DNA of 64,000 nucleotides from Nereocystis luetkeana (Eukaryota > Sar > Phaeophyceae > Laminariales > Laminariaceae): contig JARUPZ010000030.1 in the NCBI GenBank assembly GCA_031213475.1, forward strand, positions 5,201,661-5,265,660. Reading direction: 5' to 3'. Position numbers and translations under genes: made by a program. Position 1 is the stretch's first letter; the number at the start of each line of letters is the position of its first letter. The notes under the pieces are model-generated. The model ran no database searches. It was not told where the DNA came from and saw nothing but the letters and a program-made list of their open reading frames with translations. Shown here one piece after another: positions 22,700 to 35,300 of the stretch.

Positions 22700-25125
22700 C
22701 CTCCTCCCGTTAAGCGTACACTTTCTTACTCTGCGTTACATGCTAAAACTTCTTAAAAAGAAACACACATGCAACATCAAGGAGTGATATTGTTTTGGGA
22801 ACACTTACTTGTACATAATGTACCTGCATGATGGTTCCAAGGATAATCAGTTGTACATGATGTACCGACCGTATGTATGAGATCCAAGGAGTGAATTCAA
22901 CACCTAAAGGGGCAATAAAATAACCGAACATAGAATCGTTATGTTCTATTTAATACTACTGCAACACCTGCTTGTATGAGGTGGGTGTGTATACCTAAAC
23001 TACATACGAGGATTGCTACAGGAGTACCTAGTAGTCTTTATAAAGTGAAAATGGTTTGTCGATCCGCTACAATCACAGGAAAGAATAAACCTGGTCGAAA
23101 GTTCCTGCCGCCCCAAAAACAAACAAAGGAACAATGTGGACGATCACTGCAAGTGGTTTACTGCTTGCTCAAAAGACAACCAGATACAGTAAGTAGTACT
23201 TTACCAGAGTTCCCTGCTGTATCCCCCAGGTGCGTCCCCGGGTAAAAAAGAAGATGCACACGATGATACATCCTGATGATGATAACACTCCAGCTTGTTG
23301 CGGTGGTAGTGTTCCATTCTCTGATGATGACGTTCCGGTCCCTGATGAGGAATCTTTTGTTAAATATTGTAGTTCTTGGTGTAGCTGCCGCACGATGCTC
23401 GGGGATCCCGAGGCTTTTCATATGTATGTGCCGTATGTATAATACAGCAGTCGACAGTGTACTGCTGTAGTATCATCCAGATGAAGGCGATGATACAACA
23501 GTACACGGGTTCCTTCTTGAAGATACAAGAAGCAGAGCTCAGTCACCACAGGCAGCGATGGCCGGGAGATGCTTCCTATCATAGATTTTGCTCGTGATTC
23601 ACGAGGCTGACAAATCCACAGTAGTAGTGGATGGCGCCTAGCAATGCCTCTAATCTACAGGAGTACTGTGATTGTCTTTGGGGTAGCTATTGAAACAGCA
23701 CCAAGCTACGTAATTACTCGACGCGATGCACTATCGAGATTTGGGTTATTTTCAGGGGCTTCTCCTTGATGATCCCGCGGGGAGGTCCCTGTTGGAAATT
23801 TGTGAAGTCAGGGTCCCTTTTTACAGACGGTGGTACCGCTGGGAGTTACTTCTATACAACTGCAGCTCGGATTGCCCGAGGCTGACGATCCACGATGTGG
23901 ACTACACTAGGCAGAGCTCCTTAACCCCAGCGATGCTGTGAGTTGTGGCGAAGTTGCCCTTGACAGCGTACAGCAGTATAATAATACTCGACGTTGAGTC
24001 AAGATTTTTCGAGTCCACACTTCGTATGAGAAATATGGCCGGAGGTGAGATGCACACAGTAGATAGCAGTACTGCTCTGTGCTGTGTGATCAAGACACGA
24101 AACTAAACTGTCGTACGTATCCTCCTCGGAGAAACTATTTGCTATTATAGTTCTTGTTTCAACGGTCGTGTGGGGTCACGGATCAACGTAGGAGTCCAAT
24201 GACTGTCGAAACAAAACCTCTCTGGGGCCGATGGCCCTCTTGGAGAAAAGAAAATCTCTCTGGGGCCGAAGGCCCTCTTGGAAATGTATCAAAATAAGTT
24301 CAGAGACAGCAGAACGCTTGTCGGGAGATAACTTCAATGTCGCTGTTGCTCAGAGTAACTGAGGCTTACGATCCACGAGATGGACTACGCTCAGCAGAGC
24401 TCCTATCCTTCAGATTTACTGGGTTGTAATGCGGAGTTGCTGTTGGGCAGCGTACAACGGGTAAATTTATGTATCGAAGTTCAGCGCTCCTTTAACAGAC
24501 AGCAGAAATGCGTGAGTTGACTTAAATGTCGCTGTTGTTGCTCAGAGTAACTGAGGCTTACGATCCACGAGATGGACTACGCTCAGCAGAGCTCCTAACC
24601 TCAGGTTTGCTGGGTTGTAAAGTGGAGTTGCTGTTGTTCAGCGTACAGCAGCAGGTACACTCAAGGTTTTCTCGAGATTATTGGTCCTCGTCTATGGAAA
24701 GACAAAGCGGAGAAGGTGAGATTGTCACAACTCCTACGCGGTGGTACTCTGTAGGTGTCTCTATCGTAGTTACAGCAACTAGACTACAGCAGCAGTGAAC
24801 TACAGCACAGTACAGCAGTAGTAGTAGTGAACTACAGCAGTAATATAATGCCCTACGCAGGACCCTCGTACAAGCACGCGGTATATGTACCACGTGTCAC
24901 TCACGTTTCAACGAAGTACGTGGACCTTCGATGTTTCGTTCCTCTCGTCGCAGAAGAAGCTTCCTTTTCGTCGTACGTAGCATGCTGCAGCAGGTTTCTT
25001 GATCTTGAAAAAGTCCAGTCCTCCTCCTGCTGTATGTATAGCGAGCCAGTAGCAGTCCAGGGTGGCAGTCTTGGGCCACCTCTGCTAGTAGCTTGCCGCG
25101 TTTACGCGTTTCGAGGCTCATAACC
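22700..25125. mobile_element. Interior of the LTR-like pair: 2.4 kb, no recognisable gene
   Basis: No gag, protease, RT or integrase blocks were seen in any frame, so the element would be non-autonomous. 23870-24660 holds three related copies of a block containing GATCCACGAGATGGACTACG and CAGAGCTCCT (near 23888, 24370 and 24561). Two CTCTCTGGGGCCGAxGGCCC units are at 24219 and 24258. Many TACAGCAGTA-type words occur near 24640-24850. Confidence 0.5.
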
Positions 25126-25946
25126 TATTAAGGCTTATGGCGCATAACCTACTAGTTATGGCGATTGACGTGTGTACCAGCTCGTAGCTGGTGTGTACGC
25201 CTAGACTCGACTGCCGATGGCCGGCAATACACAGTCAAAATGTTCGAGGCAAACACGTAGTCACTGTCAGGTGACTTGTACGTCAAGCTTCAACACAGAA
25301 GAGAAGAAGATGGTGTGGTGACCCCAAGCCACATTGTTGATTGATTGCTCAGCTGGAAGCTGATGATGGTGAGCAAAAGTAGAGCAAAAGTAGAGTGAGC
25401 TCAAAGGGAAGGGCGGTGCGCGTGTGCGCTCGCAGCTCGCAACAAAGGACGACCCTTGCACTTCGGTCAAACAAAAACAAAATGAGGGAATACCCTCGTA
25501 TTCCGTTCAAAATAAAAACAACGAAGAGAACCCCCAGATTTACTGTAAAGAACAATATATCTTGGGGTACATATCCATGACCCCAGTGTAGCCTATGTTG
25601 TTTCCCCAGCCAGAACTACATTGTAACAGTAAAACTATGCTACCGGTCTCGGAGGGATACTGAAGATATCCTGTCCATTATGCACCAATGATAGCACGTA
25701 CTAAATGTGCTGTCTACCGTAGATCATGTACGTACGTACCACAACAGTAGATCCATGGCACTACTCGTCATTGGGACTTTATTCTGTGCGTACGGGTGCA
25801 CAGCAGCAGTATATGCGTAAAAGGCAGCTGCTGCTATCCTGCTGGAAAACTGTCTGTCGTACATAGAATGCGTAAATGTATACCAGATGACGTAAGTGTA
25901 ATTGAGTAACGAATATGATGGTTACTGACAAGTATCATCTCTAATA
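25126..25946 (+). repeat. LTR-like direct repeat, right copy (~821 bp)
   Basis: This is the right-hand partner of 21866-22699. It is followed at once by ACCTGGTACCAGGTACCTG, a palindromic string also found immediately before the left copy. Confidence 0.75.
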
Positions 25947-28900
25947 ACCTGGTACCAGGTACCTGCTGTGGTATTCCGTTATTCCCCTCGCTGCCTCGGC
26001 AAGGAATGCTGCGAGGCATGCCCTATCAGGCTAATAGCGAGTGGGGTAGGTCTTTCTGGCGGGTGTAAGGCCAGACTCACCCTCAAGGAGTGATACCTTC
26101 TTGCTGCTGCCTGTGGCCGCGAGGCTCAGGCGGCAGTAGAGTTGGGTCGTACGTGGTGCGTCAGGCACGGAGACCTACGATTCGCGCGTCTTTTTAGGCA
26201 GCTGCGGCAGAGCAGCAATGCTCAATCGGGGGGTCCGTGCGCGGAGGCAGGCGCCACCACAGGCCACACTACGGCACAGTCTATTGCGCCGGTAGGAGGC
26301 TGGATTCGACGACGAGGGAGGAGGGAGACTGAGCGTCGACGTGCGGGGAAGAGACGGATTGACCTCCCCCTGCGCGAGAATTTTCATTTCCCAGATCAGA
26401 ACCGCAAGTGCGAGGAGCATTTTGTTTTTCAGGATGACGGAGAAAGGGAAACGACTGGAAGGGAATGGCAACGAGTGCACGCGCAAAGGAGCGGGTGGAT
26501 TGGGCCAAGGCGATGATGCGGCCATGAAGAGCGGCAGGAAGACGGTGCATGGAGACCCATGATTTGCGCGCACACTATCATCACGAGAGAAGCAGTCATA
26601 GTTTGTTTTTCCCTGGTATTGTTTTTCACGAGGCAGAATAGTATCTACCGGTACTCGTCACTGGTCCTCGTAGTTTAACGAGTTGTATACCCTTCATGGG
26701 GAATAACCTACGCAATTATCAGGGACGTGGTATCATAACTGTGCTGCACCTTTTGTCAGACAGTCCAGGAAGAGATGGCGATCGTTGATATTCGTGTGGT
26801 AGTAAGGTTCGATTGCTCCTTTTTTCACTGCATATCCGCGAGTCTTCACTCTGACAGCACTCCAGATAGCAGGCAGGTGTGTTCCTCTTTCGTTTTCACG
26901 ACTACCGTGCGTTGCGTACGGTGCAGGCAGCACTTCAGACAGCATCCGCTGTAGTCAGCAGCCACGAGTTGGTTAGTGGTGGGAACGGGGGTACTCTTCT
27001 ATATTATAGTTGAGAGGATATACCCGCGGCCATGTTAGTTCAGTTTTGCACATTGGTTTTATCTTGTGTGCGCTTTTTCCGTCTCGTGTATTTTGAGGCA
27101 GCCGAATTTTCGTTTTTTTTTTTTTTGTTTTTCGGATCTTCCTAGGGCTCCAGCACCTTTGTGTGACCACGGACTCCTTCGTCAGAGAGTTAATGTCAAC
27201 AACAACAACAACATATACCCCTGGTATGTGTATTATTTAAAATTATTTACCCCTCCCTGGAGCGTTTTTTTTCGGTCTCAAACTACGTGATATATTTGTC
27301 CCCTTGCCCCGTTGTACATTGGCGCACCTACGACAGCAGAACTCCTTTCACTCACCATATCGAGAGTCGGTGTGCATTGCTTGCATTGCTGTGCACTGAC
27401 GTGACAGCTGTAGGCACTCTTGGGCTCTGGCTGTTGTGCCATCGTTGGGGGAAAAGCTTTGAGCCAGGTTTTCGCTTCTACGCACGCAAGCAATGTTTCG
27501 CAGGAAGCCCACCAAGGAGGTCAAGAAAAAGGTATGATATGGCTACGAGTGCCAGCAGCAATCAATCGCAGATACCAGGTACCTCGTACAGGCATATACA
27601 TATGCCTGCTATTAATATCTCTTACCACACCAGGCATACGAGGAGTAGCAGATATTAGCAGAGATGCAGAGATGCGTCGATGGTCGTGAGCACGCACAAG
27701 ATGCATGGATATGTTTGGCAGTGCTTGGTGCGAGGTAGATATCCTATATCAACGGTTGGGCAGTCAGGGTAGAATTCCGTTTCCTCGCTTGTGGCCGCTT
27801 GGGGTTCATTGACGTTGTTGCACCACCTGGTTGTTGGTGCGATGATCTTTTGCTATCGAAAAATGATCACGGAAACTCTCACCCCTCCGTCTCATCATGC
27901 TCATGAGCAGTCATGGCTACGTACCGTACTCGTTCGTACTCAGTACGAAGAAGTTGAGCATGTACGGCTGTTGACTGCTGTGGGCAGTATCCTCAGCAGG
28001 CCTTTCACTTGTAAAACCACGGCGGCCATGCTTACTCACAAGACACGCAGACTCGTGCATATCATACTACCAGGTGTTAATATTAATACCTGGTATGTTG
28101 GCATGTACAACCCCGCCCCGCACAGCAGACGTTGCAGCGTACATTTATGCGTACATACGTGCGTGTAGCTCTACACAGCGGACTGGTCATTAGGGTAGTA
28201 GAATTGGTATTATTTCAATCTGCCTCCGGATGGCATTCGCACGTCATCTATCACTCCTTGTCTCCAACACTATTAATAAACATATATTAATAGTCTAAGC
28301 CGCCAAACTTATCATGCACGGCACCTCACTCTCACTTGCTGTCAATATGATGTCACATATGACGCAATGAATACCAGGTACCAGGTACCAAGTACGAGTA
28401 TCAAATCGAAATCGCGTCGCATGCTCATGTTCCCATGAAATTATCAGTACTGCTGTCTTGACATGAATACCGATGATCTGGTATGGTGCAGGTGGAAGAT
28501 TCAAGCTAGGACGTATGGGGTTTCTGAAGCGGTTCTTAATGTTACTATGTATGTACTGTAGTACGGGAGGCGTGCTTGTGGTAGGGGGTAGGGGGCATGC
28601 TTATTGGATACCAGGTACGGTATAGAGCGAGAATGCTTGGGGTTGAACACGAGCGGCAAACAAGCGCACCACGGATGTTTGAGAAGCGGAGCATCCCTCT
28701 GGCAGAGTGCAGACAAATGCGAGGCGCCGAGACGGCTTTGCTTGTCGCCAATAATAGCTCATAGCATGTCGTTGCTTCCCCGCCTCCTCGAAGGTGCCAG
28801 TGCCAGCACTCGTACTCAAGCTCCCCTGTTCCCTTGTGCAACTCCCGTCTATGATACCGCGAACGAAACTCTCCCCACTGGCACGACGAGACCGCTGTGT

Positions 28901-29280
28901 TGCTTGTACATGCATGTATATTTTGTATCGCAGACAGACCCGAACATCAACTTTCTGTTTCCAAGTTACCAGTCGTGGATAATGCATAGATGTCCGACGA
29001 GCCGTGTTGAAGCTATCGTGAGGAGTTTGTGTGCACTATGATATCAGCAGGCAAATTGCGGAGTGACCTGTAAAAGGTCGGTAGCCCGACGCGACACCAA
29101 ACTGACACATATTTATCACACTGGAAATTCCGAATCACCAGTAGACACTATTTAATATTATACCAGGTACTAGTTACTGCTGCTGTACTCTGGTCGTATT
29201 CAGAATCAATGGCGAGTTGTCGATGACGCCGCGCCCCATTTTTTTTTGTTTTCCGTCTTCCCGAACGCCTATTACGTCTA
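25947..29280. other. No gene recognised (about 3.3 kb)
   Basis: ORFs here (for example 26142-26516, Arg-rich, and 28604-29041) show no domain or splice context that I can defend. The stretch contains a LINE 3' end (27060-27214) and several TA-bracketed words. It may contain the promoter and first exon of the cyclophilin gene, which I could not identify. Confidence 0.4.
27060..27214 (+). mobile_element. LINE 3'-end fragment with CAA tail
   Basis: A T-rich stretch is followed by TGTGACCACGGACTCC, AGAGTTAATGTC and five AACs (27197-27214). The same landmarks end the LINE copies at 15905, 19979 (minus) and 63657 (minus). Only about 150 bp survive. Confidence 0.6.
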
Positions 29281-29289
29281 ATACCTAAG

Positions 29290-29487
29290 AGGGCTTGGGA
29301 GGAGGAGGTAGACGCTGCCGACGGCGTGGATGATGATGGTGATGGAGCCACAGCCGCTCCGAGCGAGGCGTTCCTCTCCCTGCAGAAGGAGCTGGAGGAG
29401 AAAGAAGAGATCCAGCGGGAGAACGAGGAAAGGGCTCGAAACGAGACAGCCTTGGCCGCAGAGGCCGCCACTACCATCATCAGAAAG
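29290..29487 (+). CDS. Cyclophilin gene, N-terminal exon (acidic, coiled coil)
   Basis: It encodes [19 protein letters not shown], then a Glu-rich helix with [20 protein letters not shown], ending at TTIIRK with a GTGCTT donor in phase 0. No in-frame ATG precedes it, so at least one upstream exon is missing from my model. The acceptor near 29289 follows a weak pyrimidine tract. Membership of this exon in the cyclophilin gene rests on phase and proximity. Confidence 0.5.
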
Positions 29488-32280
29488 GTGCTTGTACTAA
29501 TAATACTAAGACCAGGATTATTATTATTGTTATTATTATTATTATTATTAAACCGGTCATACATTATTTTGGTATTTTTTTTCATGCTATGATTTTTAAA
29601 TTCAAGACCTATTCGTAGCGTTCTCTTCGTAACGTGTGTTGTACTACAGGTAGTGTAACTGCTGTGAATGTTGCTTAATCATTCTTACAGAGAATGCTAT
29701 TTCTAGCATCATAGCCGACGTGAGCCCCCCCCGTCTCGAAAGGGATGCATGGTCAATCGTCAAATGACTAAGCCGAGCAAATAAATGGGTACTGCCCCCC
29801 CCCCCCCCCCCTCCCTCCCGAAATACAGCCTCCAACTATTAATAAACCGCAGCAGCATCAATCCATTACCCGCGCCCGGCAGGAAAAAGTGCGAAGGGCC
29901 AACGCGAAGAACCCGAAGGTCTTTCTCGACATCGAGATTGCCGACGTCACTGGCGCGAAAAGCCGCTTGAAGAAGGGTACCAAAGCTGGGCGCATCACCC
30001 TCGAGCTGTTCGATGATGTTGTACCCAAGACGGCAGAGAATTTCCGCGCGCTCTGCACAGGAGAGAAGGTGGGGTGCTTCAACTCCTTTACTGTGCGTGT
30101 GTACTCAACACAAAACTGCTTAAGTTTGGTGGTAGCGGCCGTCGAACCGTCCACGAGTTTCATTCTCTAGTATAATAGTGTGAGCGTGAGCGTGAGCGTG
30201 AGCGTGAGCGTGAGCGTGAGCGTGAGCGTGAGCGCGCGGCACGGAGAAGGGCAGGATCGTGCCTCGCCTGAGTTGTGCTGCTCGACCCATTTTGCTGTTT
30301 GCAGCTCGGACGCGAAATCTTTCACCCCCCCCCCCCCCCCCCCCCGACCTTAAACTGTTAAAACTCGACATGCTCTGTCCCGACATTGTAGGGATGCGAG
30401 GGTCTATGGTCATACGACTACGGCCGTGCATGAGATCGAGTACATGTTTCCTATCGAGTACACCCCCCCCCTCCCTGACCGTTGTAGCGCAGTGACCGAT
30501 GGTGCAGCTGTAGTCACAGCTTATTTTTATCGTCACGTTTGGTTTTGGTTCTAGTCCCTAAAATTTCCGTCAATTTTGCGGGCAGAGTGGTGTTTCTGAC
30601 TGCACCCCACGCTCCGGGACCAAAAACTACTTGGAATTAGAGTAGGGTCACTCGTGCTGTACCACTTTTGGAAGGGTTACTGTCAAAGATGCTGTGAGGC
30701 GAGGGGGTATCGAGCTTAACCTTGGTATCTCCGGTTCGACTTTGCTGTGGGCGTCCGTGTGACTTGTTGGGCTGCTGGGTGTGCTGGTATTGTTCTCTTG
30801 TTCTGGTCCGTCCTCACCGGCGATACATACGTGAAGGTTGCTTCTGTTTCGGTAAGGTTGTGTTCCTTAAGGTTATGTCTGTTGTGGATGCTATGCATGA
30901 TGTGCGGGTGGGAGGTTTCTTTCTGCTTCAAGTGGGTTCGAGAGACTTGGCGATGGCTAGGTGGGGGCTTACGTAACCGTGACCCGGCTTGCGCCTTTGT
31001 TGTGCCGTGCGCTGGCGAACCTGTCGTGTCTACGACAACGTTGTCGTTCACTTTATCGTTATACAGTACTACACTTTATTCACGCTGTCGTCCACATCGT
31101 CGATATCGTTTATGTTCTACCACTTTCAACGTTGTCGTTCACGTCATTGTCCACGTTATCGTTCGCGTTATCGGCAGCGCTCACACTATCGTGCACGATA
31201 TCATTCACGTTTATCGGTATCGCTCACAATATCGTTCACATTATTGTCCACGTTATCGTTCGCGTCATCGGCATCGTTCACACTATCGTGCACGATATCA
31301 TTCACGTTTATCGGTATCGCTCACAATATCGTTCACATTATTGTCCAGACTATCGTTCACGTTATCGTCCACGTTGTCCCTCCCATCCTCGCCCATGCTG
31401 CCGCCCAGCCGCGAGGGACGAATGTTATTGTCCAGATTATCGTTCACGTTATCGTCCACGTTGTCCCTCCCATCCTCGCCCATGCTGCCGCCCAGCCGCG
31501 AGGGACGAATGGTATTGTCCAGATTATCGTTCACGTTATCGTCCACGTTGTCCCTCCCATCCTCGCCCATGCTGCCGCCCAGCCGCGAGGGACGAATGGA
31601 TTCCCGCTGAGTTTCCTGGGCAACATCTTCCACCGAATCGTGCCGAAGTTTATGGGACAAGGGGGAGACATCACCCGGGAAGATGGAAGGTGGGATCGAA
31701 CCAATGGAACAGATGCGGCGGGGCAGAGACACCAGGGGGTTGGGTTGGGGGTGATTTTTGTCCCCGATCCTTTCTTGCGGCGGCCCCAGGAGCTGGTCGC
31801 CGCCATGCCACCGGAGGAAAGTCCTTTTCCGGTTGTTGTCATTTGTTGAGTGCTGTTATTGGGGTGTTTGCGAGGGATTTTTGATCGGGGTGGGCTTCTT
31901 GTAGTCTGTTTTCTCTATAGTCTGTTTTCTCTATAATAGCAATCCCAACCCCCGAAAAAATGATTGCTGTGGGAAAAAGGTACCAAAAGGTCGATTTTTG
32001 CCTCAAGTGTTCTTGGCTTGGGAAACGCTCTGCGTTGGCAAGTTTTGATTGGCTGGCGCGTTCGGGTTCACTTGTTTCAACCAATCAGCTCCTCACTTCT
32101 GTCGGTTTCAACTATTTTATCACCCAACCGAATTGGATTATAGCTAAAACACCTTGTCGTTGTTGTCGTTGGTGGTGTGTCGGGGGCAGTGGTGTTGGTG
32201 TTGCTGCTGTCGCTGCTGTGTTTACCTTTCTTTGTTGCTGGCGGTGCTGTTGCTGCTGTTGCTGCTGCTGCTGCTGTTGC

Positions 32281-32357
<77 letters not shown>

Positions 32358-35300
32358 TTGTTGCTTTTCTCGTGTTTTTTTTTGTCGCCATGATATCCTT
32401 ATCGATGCATACCCGGCACCTGGTACGGCTTGGTTAGTAGTGGTGATGATGGTGATGTCGTTCAGGATCTTGGGAACTACTGTATGCCTGTTTTCGTGTG
32501 CCCTCGCAGAAGACCGGCGCTCTCCCGAGCGCCGCCCGACCTCTCGCGGCCGTGCGACAGCGTGCCACTGTAACGCCACACAGCAGCCCTTAGCAGCCCT
32601 TGGTGTCCCCGGCGAAAGTGGAGGCGCCGCCGTCCAGCCCAACGAGCGAGGAGCGCCGAAAGGTGCCCTCCCGGGGGCGGGTTGCTCGATCTCCGGGATG
32701 GGGGGAGATCCCCGGAATAGAGGAGGAGGGGCTCCAATACTTTCACAGGCGTTCTCCTCACGTTTTTTATTGTACCCCCTGTTTTTGGTCTCCATTTGTT
32801 TGGAAGGCGTTTAGTTTTCCGGGATGAAATACTACCCCCCCCCCCCCTCCCCCCCCGGGATTATCTTTGTACGGCAGCATAGCAGGTGCGGTAGATACAG
32901 CAGTTTAGATGCAGTAGGTCAGTAGTAGGTACGTATCATACGTACAGCAGTGTTTTGTCCTTCCCCGGGATGGGAGGGGTTTCCAACCATTTTTGGAGGC
33001 GTTTTCGATCCAAGGATTTTTTCCTGGCTGGTGTTTTCGGTTTCCATTCTGATGAAGACATTTTTTTCAGAGATCAAGTATGACTCTCCCCTCTCCAGGA
33101 TGTTTGGTTTTGTCCCCTTTTTTTATCGGACGTATGATGAGCAATATTGTAGAGTTTTCGGTGGGTGGGTGGATGAATAGGTGGGTAGGGAGCCGTGTTA
33201 CGTACGAGCTGTGGCCGTAGGCCCAGCTGGCTTGCGGAGTAGTGGCCTATATTGGGCACATCAATTTCATCTTCGATGAGTTTTTTGGCATCAATTATTT
33301 CGTCAGTTTCGTTTTTGATTGACATATTTTGGCGGCATTGTTTATCTTCATTGACTGCCTATTATTCGGTGTTTTCGTCGACCGTAATGCTATTACGCCA
33401 TCTGCATTGCGTACGTATCCTCTAAAGTGATTTCTACGTCATTTTCAATGTCATATTTGCTACGTACTCTATCGTGCCTGCTATTTGGGCCTCGCGGTGT
33501 TTGTTTTGCAGCGGCGGGGAGTCAATCTATGGACCAACGTTCGCCGACGAGAGCTTCCAGCTCAGGCACGACAGGCCTGGTCTGCTGTCCATGGCAAACT
33601 CAGGTGAGACGGGAGGGGGGGCAGAGAGATAAGTGCAGGTTTCTGTGTGGCGGTGGATTGGGAGGGTGGGTTATTTGCAGCAATAACCCCTTCAGTACTA
33701 TGAAAACCGCGTCACTCTACCTTTCGCGGACGACCTAGTTGAAATTGGAGTTATGCTGACTTTTTACAGCATCCACATATTAGGAGTATCTTCCGGCGTC
33801 CCCGGTGGCTTGGTAGGTGGTCCGCGTGCCTACTACGTACGATCAATTTCGTGAGTTCGAGCCTCACCGAGTGCATACTCGTAGGGACTTTTTCTTGCGT
33901 AAAAATTGATTGGTGGAAAGCTTAAAAGCGTGAGTTAGCAACATCCAATGAAAATCGACGAGCAGTGGGAATGCTGAACCCTATGCGTGATAAAAATGAA
34001 GGCACGTAGCGGGGGCAAGAAGGGATGACACCTGTGACCACGGCTTGTCCAGAAGATCGCTGAGAGGGTAAAAACCTCTAACGAGTTATACAGGCTGGAA
34101 AGTGAAAATGATGATGAAAAAGAAAAAAGAATGTATTACGAGGGACCATAGTTAATAGGACCAAATATTGTTATTAATAGTAAAAATGGTTAAATATATA
34201 CCAGGTAGCTTTTTATGTATACCATAGGTCCTATTAACTATGGTCCCCCGTAATAGTATGCCCGCTCAGCACGATGGTCTGTTCACGTTCGCGCTGACAG
34301 TCTGTGGTGTGTCGTGTGTGCTTCTGCCTCCGTGTCCTTCCCTCTCTTTGCCCTTCCCTCCCTCCATCCCTCCCTCCCTCGCCCGGGCTCCCTCTCTCTG
34401 CTAGGCCGGGACAGCAACAACTCTCAGTTCTTCCTCACGTTCGCCCCGCTCCCCTGGCTAGACTCCAAGCACGTAGTCTTCGGCAAGGTAAGGCCTAGAA
34501 ATAACCAGGGCTACTCACTATTACGGGGGGCCATAGTTAACAGGACCTATGGTATACATAAAAAACTATATATTTAACAATTTTTACTAACAATATTTGG
34601 TCCTATTAACTATGGTCCCCCGTAATAGTCACGAGCCAACCCGCGAATCGGGTCAGGAGATATTCAAAATCTCACGGGCCGGGTCGAGTCGGGTCGGGTA
34701 GGATCGGGTCGGGTCGGGTCCGGTTGGGTCAGGAGATCTCCATGCTCTCACAGGTCGGATCGGGGTCGGATTGGGTGACCAGATCCAACCCGACCCGACC
34801 CGACCCGACCTGACCCGACCCAACCCGCCAGTTTTGACCCGATCCGTGAACAGCTCTGAAAAATTCCACTACCAGCAGTGTCAGCGCCAGTGTCCGCATC
34901 CTCATTCGGGCACCTACCTAACCCGTTTAGAACTACACCCGCTTTGGGGGCCAACTACTTGAAATTAGTGTAGGATAGTTCTTGCGGTAGTGACAGGGCA
35001 GCAACCCTTTTATAAGTCAGTGCGGAAGTTATGCCAGACTCGTAGAGCGGAGTTCACACGTGGGACAGACTGATCATCTACATATAGATCAGCCACAGAT
35101 CATCTACAAATATATCAGCCACAGATCATCTAGATCCTAGGCTGCCGTTACGAGAATGTTTTGCAGGAATCAGCTGCAGTACAGATCCTACCCGCGAGGG
35201 AACCTGTCCTGGACCAACGCAGATTACATGGCTCCTACGCGGCAACATGAGCTAGATCATACAGATCATACAGATCAGGAAGACAACTTCCCTGGCAGAT

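Noticed and set aside
21866..25946. Autonomous LTR retrotransposon
   Set aside because: The interior has no gag or pol blocks in any frame, and the termini are not TG...CA.
30747..31884. Three overlapping forward ORFs of about 290-310 codons
   Set aside because: They are open only because the minisatellite units lack stops in all frames. Only 31583-31689 carries cyclophilin residues.
32112..32795. Minus-strand 227-codon ORF with a long polyglutamine run
   Set aside because: It lies inside a cyclophilin intron across a CTG microsatellite, has no domain, and the flanking residues look like translated non-coding repeat.
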